This document shows positions 1 through 7,171 of a stretch of DNA of 17,502 nt, piece by piece. Positions within the stretch are counted from its first letter, which is position 1. The number at the start of each line of letters is the position of its first letter. The stretch is from JAZNQN01 sp045656005 (GTDB taxonomy: Bacteria > Bacillota > Clostridia > UMGS1883 > UMGS1540): the NCBI GenBank assembly GCA_045656005.1, contig JAZOQG010000079.1, positions 1 through 17,502 of the forward strand. The letters run 5' to 3'. Below the pieces are notes generated by a model. The model saw only the letters and a list, made by a program, of their open reading frames with translations. It made no database searches and had not been told where the DNA came from. The translations under genes were made by a program, and so were the position numbers.

Positions 1-987
1 ACTCATCAGCTTTGCAATGTTGCGTATGCAATTACTGCGTGTGTAGGTGCTATTTTAGTTGTTTTACGTGGCTTTGACATAGGCGGACTTACAATCTCTG
101 TAAACTACACACGTTCTTTCAATCGCCCAATAAATGAAATTTCAATGCAGATGAACACAGTTTTTTCAGCGCTTGCGGGAGCAGAGCGTGTATTTGATAT
201 ACTTGACGAAGAACCTGAAAAAAATGATGCGGAGCAGAATTCTCCTGAAAAAATAAAAGGCCATGTTGAACTCTCTGAAGTCAGCTTTGGTTACACACCA
301 GAAAAAACTGTTTTGCACGATATAACTCTTTATGCAAAACCGGGACAGAAAATTGCCTTTGTTGGTTCAACGGGTGCAGGAAAAACGACTGTTACAAATC
401 TTTTATCGCGTTTTTATGACATAAAAAGCGGCACAATTACCATAGACGGTATTCCTATTGAAAAAATTGACAGAAAGGTTCTGCGTTCCAATATTGCCAT
501 GGTTTTGCAGGATACGCATCTGTTTACAGGGACTGTTATGGAAAATATCCGTTACGGAAGACTTGATGCAACAGATGAAGAAGTAATCGCGGCAGCAAAG
601 GTAGCTTCTGCTCATTCATTTATTATAAATCTTGAAAACGGATATGAAACCATATTGGAAAACGACGGGGCAAATCTTTCACAAGGTCAGCGACAGCTTT
701 TAAATATTGCAAGAGCTGCTATAAGCCATGCTCCGATATTGATACTCGATGAAGCTACAAGCTCTGTTGACACAAGGACAGAACGTCACATTGAAGAAGG
801 CATGGATGCCTTAATGGAAAACAGAACAACCTTTGTTATCGCTCACAGACTTTCTACAGTCAGAAAATCAAATGCCATTATGGTGCTTGAGGGCGGAAGA
901 ATTGTTGAAAGAGGAACACATGACGAACTTTTAGCACTTGGCGGAAGATACGCTGATTTATACAATGAAATTATTGAACTTGATTAA
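1..987 (+). CDS. ABC transporter, fused permease/ATP-binding protein (3' part; 5' end outside window)
   Basis: The frame is open from base 1, so only the last 328 residues are present. The first ~45 residues are the end of the membrane domain, including a hydrophobic helix (about residues 9-22) and the coupling-helix-like stretch RSFNRPINEIS. The rest is a complete nucleotide-binding domain: Walker A GSTGAGKTT (bases 364-390), Q-loop in MVLQDTHLF, signature LSQGQ (from 676), Walker B ILILDEATSSVD and H-loop histidine (844-846). This is the MdlB/MsbA-like exporter type, which works as a homo- or heterodimer and uses ATP to export drugs, lipids or peptides. Clostridial genomes often carry two such half-transporters in tandem, so a partner gene may lie to the left. 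The substrate cannot be told from sequence. The stop codon overlaps the ribosome site of mntP. Confidence 0.93.
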   Translation, partial: THQLCNVAYAITACVGAILVVLRGFDIGGLTISVNYTRSFNRPINEISMQMNTVFSALAGAERVFDILDEEPEKNDAEQNSPEKIKGHVELSEVSFGYTPEKTVLHDITLYAKPGQKIAFVGSTGAGKTTVTNLLSRFYDIKSGTITIDGIPIEKIDRKVLRSNIAMVLQDTHLFTGTVMENIRYGRLDATDEEVIAAAKVASAHSFIINLENGYETILENDGANLSQGQRQLLNIARAAISHAPILILDEATSSVDTRTERHIEEGMDALMENRTTFVIAHRLSTVRKSNAIMVLEGGRIVERGTHDELLALGGRYADLYNEIIELD

Positions 988-998
988 GGGGAAAAACA

Positions 999-1574
999 AT
1001 GGATTTGATTTTCATTTTTAACAGTTTACTTTTAGGAGTCGGACTTGCAATGGATGCATTTTCCGTTTCTCTTGCAAACGGACTTGGAGAAACCAAAATG
1101 CGAACGGCAAAAATGACTGGCATGGCAGGAATTTTTGCATTCTTTCAGTTTTTAATGCCAATTATCGGCTGGGTTTGTGTTCACACAGTTTCAACTCATT
1201 TCCAAAGTTTTGAAAAACTTATTCCTTATATAGCACTCATCCTTCTCTGCTTTATCGGTGGAAAAATGATAAAAGAAGGGAATTGTGAATGCGAGGATGC
1301 CTGCCCCACCATTGGTATTTCAGCATTGATAGTTCAGGGAATTGCAACTTCTATTGATGCTCTTTCCGTAGGATTTACGATTGCTGACTATAATTTTTTG
1401 AAAGCGTTTCTATGTTGCCTTATCATAGCGGTTATAACGTTTGTAATTTGCCTTGCAGGAATTTTTATAGGCAAAAAATTTGGTACCGCTCTTTCAGGAA
1501 AAGCAACAATTTTTGGAGGAATTATTCTGATATTTATTGGAATTGAAATATTTTTATCAGGTATTCTAAAATGA
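999..1574 (+). CDS. mntP: Manganese efflux pump MntP
   Basis: This 191-residue, six-helix membrane protein has the internally duplicated MntP (DUF204) fold. The two halves carry matching acidic motifs, AMDAFSVSLANG (Asp19) and SIDALSVGF (Asp120), the residues known to be needed for Mn2+ export in the family. It exports Mn2+ across the cytoplasmic membrane to prevent manganese intoxication. The ribosome site AAGGGG overlaps the TAA of the preceding ABC gene, and the ATG follows that stop by 11 bases, so the two are probably co-transcribed. Many mntP genes are preceded by a yybP-ykoY manganese riboswitch; there is no room for one here. The loop between the repeats is unusually cysteine-rich (NCECEDAC, residues 95-102). 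The gene ends at a hairpin terminator. Confidence 0.95.
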   Translation: MDLIFIFNSLLLGVGLAMDAFSVSLANGLGETKMRTAKMTGMAGIFAFFQFLMPIIGWVCVHTVSTHFQSFEKLIPYIALILLCFIGGKMIKEGNCECEDACPTIGISALIVQGIATSIDALSVGFTIADYNFLKAFLCCLIIAVITFVICLAGIFIGKKFGTALSGKATIFGGIILIFIGIEIFLSGILK

Positions 1575-1589
1575 TGATGTACTTATAAA

Positions 1590-1623
1590 AATAAGAGCCG
1601 TGACTTTCGTCACAGCTCTTATT
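1590..1623. terminator. Bidirectional Rho-independent terminator between mntP and the MreB-like gene
   Basis: Arms 1590-1604 and 1609-1623 pair over 15 positions with one mismatch (C1599/A1614), closing a TTTC loop. The stem is A-rich on the left and T-rich on the right, so it ends with a U-rich arm when read from either strand. It lies 15 bases after the mntP stop, and its right edge touches the stop codon of the convergent MreB-like gene, so one hairpin serves both. Confidence 0.88.
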
Positions 1624-2606
1624 TATAAGGCTTTAGGAAGCCTTTCTCCATCTATCATTTTTCCAATACCCAAAATGGTACATTCATCACATCTGTCTGC
1701 TATAAAACATTCAATGCCCGTGTGTTTTTTTATAAGTGCATCGAGCCCTTTGATATTTGCACCGCCACCGCAAAGCACTATCCCGCTTTCGCTAATGTCA
1801 CTTAAAAGCTGGGGCGGTGTGTTTTCAAGTAAAGTTAAAATAGCAGAAACTATATCCATTGCCACATTTTCAACTACTGGGACAATTTCTTCCGATGTAA
1901 TTTCAGAAGTTTTCGGAAGACCTGTTAAAAGGCATCTTCCTTTCACTATATGGCTTTCTCTGCCTTCATCGGAAACTGTGCATTTTTTCTTTATGTCCTC
2001 TGCCGCTCTGTCACCAATGGCAATGCGCTTTTCTTTTTTTATATATTCTCTTATGGCACTGTCAAAACTTTCGCCTGCAGTTTTAATGAGACTGTTTAGA
2101 ACCATACCTCCCATTGATATAACTGCAATATCGCTGCTGCCTGCACCGATATCAGCTATAAATGCTCCCCTTGGCTTTAAAACGTCAACATCTGCACCCA
2201 TGGCAGATGCCATTGGAACATCACAAAGCTCAACATTTTTAAGTCCTGCACCTATTGCTGCATCTATAACCGCTCTCTCACAGACTTCACTTATGTCCCC
2301 AGGCACACAAATGAGTGCTGACGGTTTAAAAAGTCTGTTGCCGAGAGCTTTTTTTATAAAATACTTTATAACCTTTTCCGCAACCTGATAGTCGGAAATC
2401 ACCCCGTGCTTTAAAGGGCGGATTGCATGAACATTTTTAGGTGTTCTGCCAATCATTTCATCAGCACCAACGCCAACACTTAAGATTTTTCCTGAAAGGT
2501 TGTCAATTGCCGCCACAGTAGGCTCGCACAAAACAACCCCTTGTCCTCTCATGTAAATCCTTGTATATGAAGTACCAAGGTCAATTCCAACTGTTTCAGA
2601 AAACAA
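1623..2606 (-). CDS. Divergent MreB/Mbl-family actin-like protein
   Basis: This 327-residue protein aligns with bacterial MreB/Mbl over its whole length. It has phosphate-1 motif GIDLGTSYTRIYMRGQG (residues 7-23), connector RPLKHGVISDYQVAE, phosphate-2 motif DIGAGSSDIAVIS (152-164) and adenosine motif GIVLCGGGANIKG near residue 285. Family members polymerise under the membrane and guide cell-wall synthesis. The motifs are degenerate: MreB usually has EEPMAAAIGAG followed by DIGGGTTE, whereas this protein has DVPMASAMGAD and DIGAGSSD. It may be a paralogue rather than the main MreB, and neither mreC nor mreD is adjacent. The start is TTG, preceded by AGGAG (spacer about 10) in the 17 bases after the DUF2344 stop. 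It is the last gene of the operon. Confidence 0.85.
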   Translation of the reverse strand: MFSETVGIDLGTSYTRIYMRGQGVVLCEPTVAAIDNLSGKILSVGVGADEMIGRTPKNVHAIRPLKHGVISDYQVAEKVIKYFIKKALGNRLFKPSALICVPGDISEVCERAVIDAAIGAGLKNVELCDVPMASAMGADVDVLKPRGAFIADIGAGSSDIAVISMGGMVLNSLIKTAGESFDSAIREYIKKEKRIAIGDRAAEDIKKKCTVSDEGRESHIVKGRCLLTGLPKTSEITSEEIVPVVENVAMDIVSAILTLLENTPPQLLSDISESGIVLCGGGANIKGLDALIKKHTGIECFIADRCDECTILGIGKMIDGERLPKAL

Positions 2607-2623
2607 ATTAAATCTTCTCCTGC

Positions 2624-3253
2624 CTATAAAATATTTTGCTCCATATCCTTAAAACAAAGTCTTTTATAGGTACAAAATCCGATTTCGGGAGATACATATT
2701 TTTTAAGTGCATCGGTAAACAGCATCGGCTTTAAGTTACCCTCATTACCCGTTTTAAGTGTAGCTTTATAAACCTTATTATTTCCCGTAATGTCAAAAAT
2801 ATCCTCTCTTATGTTAACTTCTTTAATTCCTTTTTTCGTTTTCTTGGACATTAAAATTTCTTCCATCCCCAGAAACTTCTTAAGCTGTTCATCTGTGATA
2901 TCGCTTTCAAAAATTATTTCGTAATCAGCATAAGCGATTTTTGAAAAGTCATCTTCCCCTTCCGTAACACGGATAACTTTTATGCAGGAAGGAAGCGCAG
3001 ATGAAAGTTTTTCTTCTATTTCTTTTGGCGAAACTTCCTCTGTAAGCTGCACGGAAAACCGCTCACAAACACTTGAAACCCCAACTCCCAAAGGAGAAGC
3101 AAAGGAAATGCATGCGTGAGGATTAAAGCCCTCGGAATACTTTACAGGTAGTCCTGCACGTCGTAAACTTCTGCCTATAGTTCTTAAAAAGTCAAGGTGG
3201 GAAATGTAAATACCCTCGTTTTCTTTTGAATACACAACCGTATATTTACTCAA
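2624..3253 (-). CDS. DUF2344 / TIGR03936 radical SAM-linked protein
   Basis: This protein of about 209 residues has the N-terminal family pattern YISHLDFLRTIGRSLRRAG, followed by LPVKYSEGFNPHACISFASP and LGVGVSSVCERFSVQL. The family almost always lies beside, or is fused to, the TIGR03960 radical SAM protein; its biochemical role is unknown to me. The open frame extends to 3328 inside the upstream gene, but family proteins begin just before the KYxxxYSK segment. I therefore place the start at TTG 3253-3251, preceded by GGGTGA (3264-3259, spacer 5), which overlaps the radical SAM gene by 8 bases and suggests translational coupling. It ends with TAG, so amber is used as an ordinary stop in this operon. 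Confidence 0.85.
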   Translation of the reverse strand: MSKYTVVYSKENEGIYISHLDFLRTIGRSLRRAGLPVKYSEGFNPHACISFASPLGVGVSSVCERFSVQLTEEVSPKEIEEKLSSALPSCIKVIRVTEGEDDFSKIAYADYEIIFESDITDEQLKKFLGMEEILMSKKTKKGIKEVNIREDIFDITGNNKVYKATLKTGNEGNLKPMLFTDALKKYVSPEIGFCTYKRLCFKDMEQNIL

Positions 3254-5063
3254 TGCAATCACCCGCTTTCCAAACTGCTGCGCCGCACCCTGCACAGCCC
3301 TCACGGCAATTCTTTGTAAGCTCTGCACGTTTTGCCTTTTCGTTTTCTCTCATTAAATGGTTTTTACTTACACCAATATCTATAATATCCCAAGGAAGGA
3401 TTTCATCATAATCTCTTTCCCTTGTAAACTGCTCCATCGAAAGTCCACATTCTTTAAAGGCTTCTTCCCACTTTTCAAAACTAAAACATTCACTCCATCC
3501 GTCAAGGAAGCATCCCATATCAACTGCTTTTTCCAAAACCTTTGAAAGTCTTCTGTCTCCTCTTGCAAAAGCACCTTCCAAAACGCTGAGTTTTGATTCA
3601 TGATAATTTATACTGATTTTCTTACTTCTGCTTTCAACAAGTGTTTTCTGCTTTTCACGAAGCTCCTGGAGTGAGTTTTGTTTTGCCCACTGAAACGGAG
3701 TAAACGGCTTTGGAACAAAGGAAGAAACACTTGCAGTAAGATTAACACCTTTTCCCTTTTCTCTGGGTTTTGAAAAATAAACATCTAAAATTTTCCTGCA
3801 AAGTGCACCGATACCCTCTATATCCTCCGTTTCTTCAAACGGAAGTCCAATCATAAAGTAGAGCTTTATACTCTTATATCCGCCATCAAAAGCTATGTCA
3901 GCACTTTTTAAGATGTCTTCTTCCGTTATGCCTTTGTTTATAACGTCACGCATTCTCTGACTTCCTGCCTCGGGTGCAAAAGTGAGTCCGCTTTTTCTGA
4001 CTTTCTGAACCTTTTGCATAAGACCTATGGAGAAATTATCAATTCTCAAAGAAGGAAGCGAAAGATTTATATTATTTTTTTCAGTAAGCTTTAAAAGTTC
4101 ATCAGTAAATTCAGGAAGTTTTTTATAGTCACTTGTACTAAGTGACGAAAGCGAAATTTCGTCATAACCTGAATTTTTAATAAGGTTTTCTGCAATTTCA
4201 AGAAGTCTTTCGGGACTTCTCTCTCTGACAGGACGATAAATTGACCCTGCCTGACAAAATCTGCAACCTCTTATACATCCTCTGAAAAGTTCTATGGAAA
4301 TTCTGTCATGTACAATATCCATAAAGGGTACAATCATTTTTTCAGGGAAATATGATTTATCAAGGTCTTTCATAATTCGTTTGCGGATTTTTGAAGGAAC
4401 ACCTTCTCTGTTTGGAGTAACACTCTTTATTTTATCGCCATCGTATTCAACATCATAATAAGAAGGTACATAAACGCCTTCAATTTTAGAAATTTCATAA
4501 ATTGTTTCCTGCCTTGAAAGTCCTTTTTTCTTGCACTCTTTATATACATCAAGATATTCCATTGTCTGCTCTTCGCCTTCTCCAAGAAGGAAAAAGTCAA
4601 TAAATTCTGCAATAGGCTCGCCATTATATGCACAAGGTCCTCCCGCACAAACCAGCGGGTGGCTTTCATCTCTGTCACATGAGCGACGCGGAATGCGAGC
4701 AAGGTCCAATGTTTTAAGGACACTTGTATAGCACATTTCGTACTGCAAAGTGATGCCAAGTATATCAAAATCCTTTACAGGAGTTTTTGTTTCAACACTA
4801 AAAAGAGGAATATCTGTTTTTTCCATTTCTTCACACATATCTGTCCATGGTGTGAAAACTCTTTCGCAGTATGCATCTTCTCTTTCATTTATCATGTGAT
4901 ACAAAATACGCATGCCAAGGTGGCTCATTCCAACCTCGTAAACATCCGGAAAACAAAAAGCGTATCTTATATCAACTTCATCGGGATTTTTTATAATGCT
5001 CCCAAATTCTCCGCCAACATAACGAACAGGTTTTGTCACCCGCTCAAGTATTTTCTCTAACAT
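3246..5063 (-). CDS. TIGR03960-type B12-binding-like radical SAM protein
   Basis: This 605-residue protein has an N-terminal cobalamin-binding-like region (FCFPDVYEVGMSHLG, residues 37-50; GGPCAYNGEP, 141-150; LLGEGEE, 159-165), then a radical SAM core with cluster motif CIRGCRFC (Cys263, Cys267, Cys270). The SAM-domain follow-up motifs SLPSLRID and LTFAPEAGSQRMRDVINKGI are present. The C-terminus has a second cysteine set, CREGCAGC (Cys586, 590, 593) plus Cys603, which could hold another metal or Fe-S cluster. The family is conserved and paired with DUF2344, and no reaction is established that I know of; an RNA or ribosome modification is a guess based on its usual neighbours. The ATG follows AGGAGA with good spacing and lies 17 bases after the zinc-ribbon gene. 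Confidence 0.9.
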   Translation of the reverse strand: MLEKILERVTKPVRYVGGEFGSIIKNPDEVDIRYAFCFPDVYEVGMSHLGMRILYHMINEREDAYCERVFTPWTDMCEEMEKTDIPLFSVETKTPVKDFDILGITLQYEMCYTSVLKTLDLARIPRRSCDRDESHPLVCAGGPCAYNGEPIAEFIDFFLLGEGEEQTMEYLDVYKECKKKGLSRQETIYEISKIEGVYVPSYYDVEYDGDKIKSVTPNREGVPSKIRKRIMKDLDKSYFPEKMIVPFMDIVHDRISIELFRGCIRGCRFCQAGSIYRPVRERSPERLLEIAENLIKNSGYDEISLSSLSTSDYKKLPEFTDELLKLTEKNNINLSLPSLRIDNFSIGLMQKVQKVRKSGLTFAPEAGSQRMRDVINKGITEEDILKSADIAFDGGYKSIKLYFMIGLPFEETEDIEGIGALCRKILDVYFSKPREKGKGVNLTASVSSFVPKPFTPFQWAKQNSLQELREKQKTLVESRSKKISINYHESKLSVLEGAFARGDRRLSKVLEKAVDMGCFLDGWSECFSFEKWEEAFKECGLSMEQFTRERDYDEILPWDIIDIGVSKNHLMRENEKAKRAELTKNCREGCAGCGAAVWKAGDCIE

Positions 5064-5080
5064 CTTTTTCTCCTAAAAAT

Positions 5081-5332
5081 TTAAACTTCTTTTATAACTG
5101 TCTTTATAGTTTTTGCTCCGCAATATTTGCAAACTGAAACTTCTTCGTAAAATCTTTTTTCCTTGGTAACAAATACCGGCTGACGGCTTAGCATTTCACC
5201 ACGAAGATTAGGCTCTTTCATATCTTCGAGTTTAAATGTTTTCTCTGTTTTTTTAAGATTTACACCTTCTTTTTTTACCGCAAAAAGTTTCTTACATTTT
5301 TCACATTTTCCCAATAAATTATCAAGTTTCAT
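5081..5332 (-). CDS. Small zinc-ribbon-like hypothetical protein (83 aa)
   Basis: I do not recognise this protein. Its clearest feature is two CxxC pairs, CEKC (Cys10, Cys13) and CKYC (Cys68, Cys71), separated by 54 residues rich in lysine and glutamate. The geometry suits a zinc ribbon with a long inserted loop, as in small nucleic-acid-binding or adaptor proteins. The start is supported by AAGGAG six bases before the ATG. It lies 31 bases after the CDF gene and 17 bases before the radical SAM gene on the same strand, so it is part of the operon. Its position suggests it could be an accessory of the radical SAM/DUF2344 pair, but that is inference. No signal peptide or membrane segment is seen. 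Confidence 0.8.
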   Translation of the reverse strand: MKLDNLLGKCEKCKKLFAVKKEGVNLKKTEKTFKLEDMKEPNLRGEMLSRQPVFVTKEKRFYEEVSVCKYCGAKTIKTVIKEV

Positions 5333-5363
5333 TTCTTTCTCCTTTGTTTATATAAAATTTTTA

Positions 5364-6248
5364 TCAGTGGTGATGATGTCCATGATTTTCATGGCTTTTT
5401 ATATTACAGTTTCGACCGTGGCAATGTTCGTCTCCTTTTTCAAGTTCAATAGTAACATGGTCTATACTGCATTTTAGCATTTCGTCCCTTATTTTTTCTT
5501 TTATTTTGTGTCCGCTGACATCGGATACAACGTGCATTGTTGCAAAATTCTGATGACCGTCCATGCTCCATATATGAATGTGGTGAACATCCAAAATACC
5601 ATCAATTTCAAGAAGTTTACTTTTAACCTCTTCTACTTTTATATTGTCAGGTGCCTTCTCAAGAAACAAGTTTTGAATTTTAATTAAATTTTTAACCGCA
5701 TTTACCAAAATAAAAACAGAAACCATGATTGACATAATAGGGTCGATTAGTGAAATATCAGTAAAACGCATTATAATGGCACCTGCCAAAACTACTACCC
5801 ACCCAAGCACATCTTCAATCATATGAAGATTTACCGCTCTCTGATTTAAAGAATGACCGCCATGGGTAAAATATGCCGCAATCAAATTAACCATAACCCC
5901 AATAATTGAAAGCAAAATCATTCCGTCATAATTTATCATGACGGGGTTAAATATTCTCATAACTGCATTAAAAATTACTATAGCAGAGCCAAAAAGCAGA
6001 ATAACAGTTGTAATTAAACCGCCTATAACCGAATATCTCCCATATCCATATGTGAAAATTTCATCAGGTTCTTTTTTGCTTTTCCGTTCAAGCATATACG
6101 ATAACCCTATACTTACTGCATCCCCCATATCATGAACTGCATCGGACATGATTGCAATGCTCCCCGTAATTGTTCCGCCCACAAATTCAAAACACGAAAA
6201 AATGAGATTCAGAATAAACGCAACAAGAATACTTTTTTCTGTTTTCAT
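5364..6248 (-). CDS. Cation diffusion facilitator (CDF) exporter, zinc-type
   Basis: This 294-residue protein has six membrane helices and a cytoplasmic C-terminal domain (from about residue 210; HIHIWSMDGHQNFATMHVV). The transport-site residues are HDMGD in helix 2 (His39, Asp43) and HMIED in helix 5 (His142, Asp146). This HxxxD/HxxxD quartet is typical of zinc-specific CDFs such as ZitB, CzcD and ZnT, rather than the DxxxD form of Mn/Fe CDFs. It would export Zn2+ in exchange for protons. The tail is histidine- and cysteine-rich (HCHGRNC, then HENHGHHHH at the end), suiting a metal sensor or buffer. GGAGG seven bases before the ATG fixes the start. It lies 19 bases after the VIT1-like exporter gene. 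Confidence 0.93.
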   Translation of the reverse strand: MKTEKSILVAFILNLIFSCFEFVGGTITGSIAIMSDAVHDMGDAVSIGLSYMLERKSKKEPDEIFTYGYGRYSVIGGLITTVILLFGSAIVIFNAVMRIFNPVMINYDGMILLSIIGVMVNLIAAYFTHGGHSLNQRAVNLHMIEDVLGWVVVLAGAIIMRFTDISLIDPIMSIMVSVFILVNAVKNLIKIQNLFLEKAPDNIKVEEVKSKLLEIDGILDVHHIHIWSMDGHQNFATMHVVSDVSGHKIKEKIRDEMLKCSIDHVTIELEKGDEHCHGRNCNIKSHENHGHHHH

Positions 6249-6267
6249 TTAATATCCTCCGAAAAAA

Positions 6268-7149
6268 TTATAAGTCAACACCCAAAAAATGTTTTGCCAA
6301 AATTCCCACAAAGAACGAAATTACTGCAACCCCAACACTTATAAAAGTCATCTCAATAAATCTTGGCTTGAATTTTTCGCCCTTTGCAACAGAAATATAA
6401 TATGTAAAACCTGCAATTATCAAAATAACTACTGCTATCATCGAGAAAAGTGCTGTCATATATTGACTGTTTCCAAGTAAAAGATATGGCAAAATCAAAA
6501 GTGCGACTGTTATAAGATATGCAACACCCGTATAAGAGCAGGATTTTAAAGCATCGTCCCTTCCTTCGCTCTTTGCAGCAAGGAACTCACTCGATGCCAT
6601 TGAAAAAGTTGCGGAAATTCCCATAATAAGTCCCGAAAGCGCAATAAGTCTGGTATTTTGCATAGCAAATGTAAATCCTGCAAGTGAGCCTGTGAGTTCT
6701 ACAAGAGCATCATTCATTCCAAGCACCATACTGCCAACATATTGAAGACTTTCTTCATCAAGCATTTCGAGAAGCGCACTCTCGTGTTCCTCCTCCTGCG
6801 CTTTAATATGAGCACTCTCCTCTACTTCTTTCTGGAGAATTTCATACTGACTCTGTGCCATTTCTTCGCCTTTTTCCATAAGTTTTACTGCGAAAGTAAA
6901 GCCTAAAATCCTTGCAATCATTTTAAATTTAAAAACTTTACCCTTTTGCGGCTTCATTTCAATCCCTGTGTATTTTTTCCAGATTTCATAATGTGCCTTT
7001 TCCTCTGCTGCAAGACGAAGAAGTGTTTTCTTATTTTCTTCACCTTTTGCAAATTTTACAATTTCTTCGTAAATTACACTTTCTGTAAGCTCGCCTTGTT
7101 GCATTTTCCTGATAATTGACAATGCTTTTTCTGACAAAGTTTTTTCCAT
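6268..7149 (-). CDS. Ferritin-like domain / VIT1-CCC1 family iron (manganese) exporter
   Basis: This 293-residue two-part protein resembles MbfA-type membrane ferritins. Residues 1-130 form a rubrerythrin-like di-iron domain with candidate ligands Glu20, ExxH at Glu50-His53 (EEKAH) and ExxH at Glu119-His122 (EEEH), plus Glu-rich helices. Residues ~135-293 form the VIT1/CCC1 membrane domain, starting with GSMVLGMNDALVELTGSLAG and containing about five helices. Known members export Fe2+ or move it into a compartment and help against iron and peroxide stress, with the ferritin part sensing or gating. The start codon is supported by a GAGAAGAGG site with a rather long spacer. It lies 22 bases after the amidohydrolase and 19 before the CDF exporter, so two metal exporters are probably on one transcript. 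Confidence 0.9.
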   Translation of the reverse strand: MEKTLSEKALSIIRKMQQGELTESVIYEEIVKFAKGEENKKTLLRLAAEEKAHYEIWKKYTGIEMKPQKGKVFKFKMIARILGFTFAVKLMEKGEEMAQSQYEILQKEVEESAHIKAQEEEHESALLEMLDEESLQYVGSMVLGMNDALVELTGSLAGFTFAMQNTRLIALSGLIMGISATFSMASSEFLAAKSEGRDDALKSCSYTGVAYLITVALLILPYLLLGNSQYMTALFSMIAVVILIIAGFTYYISVAKGEKFKPRFIEMTFISVGVAVISFFVGILAKHFLGVDL

Positions 7150-7171
7150 GTTTTATCAAAACCTCTTCTCT

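Noticed and set aside
988..998. yybP-ykoY manganese riboswitch before mntP
   Set aside because: Only 11 bases separate the ABC gene from mntP, and no matching structure was seen in the coding end upstream.
1600..2388. 262-codon plus-strand open frame
   Set aside because: It lies antisense to the MreB-like gene, whose motifs are clear; the composition is biased and no ribosome site or family pattern is seen.
4427..4768. 113-codon minus-strand frame within the radical SAM gene
   Set aside because: It is an out-of-frame shadow of a well-supported gene on the same strand.
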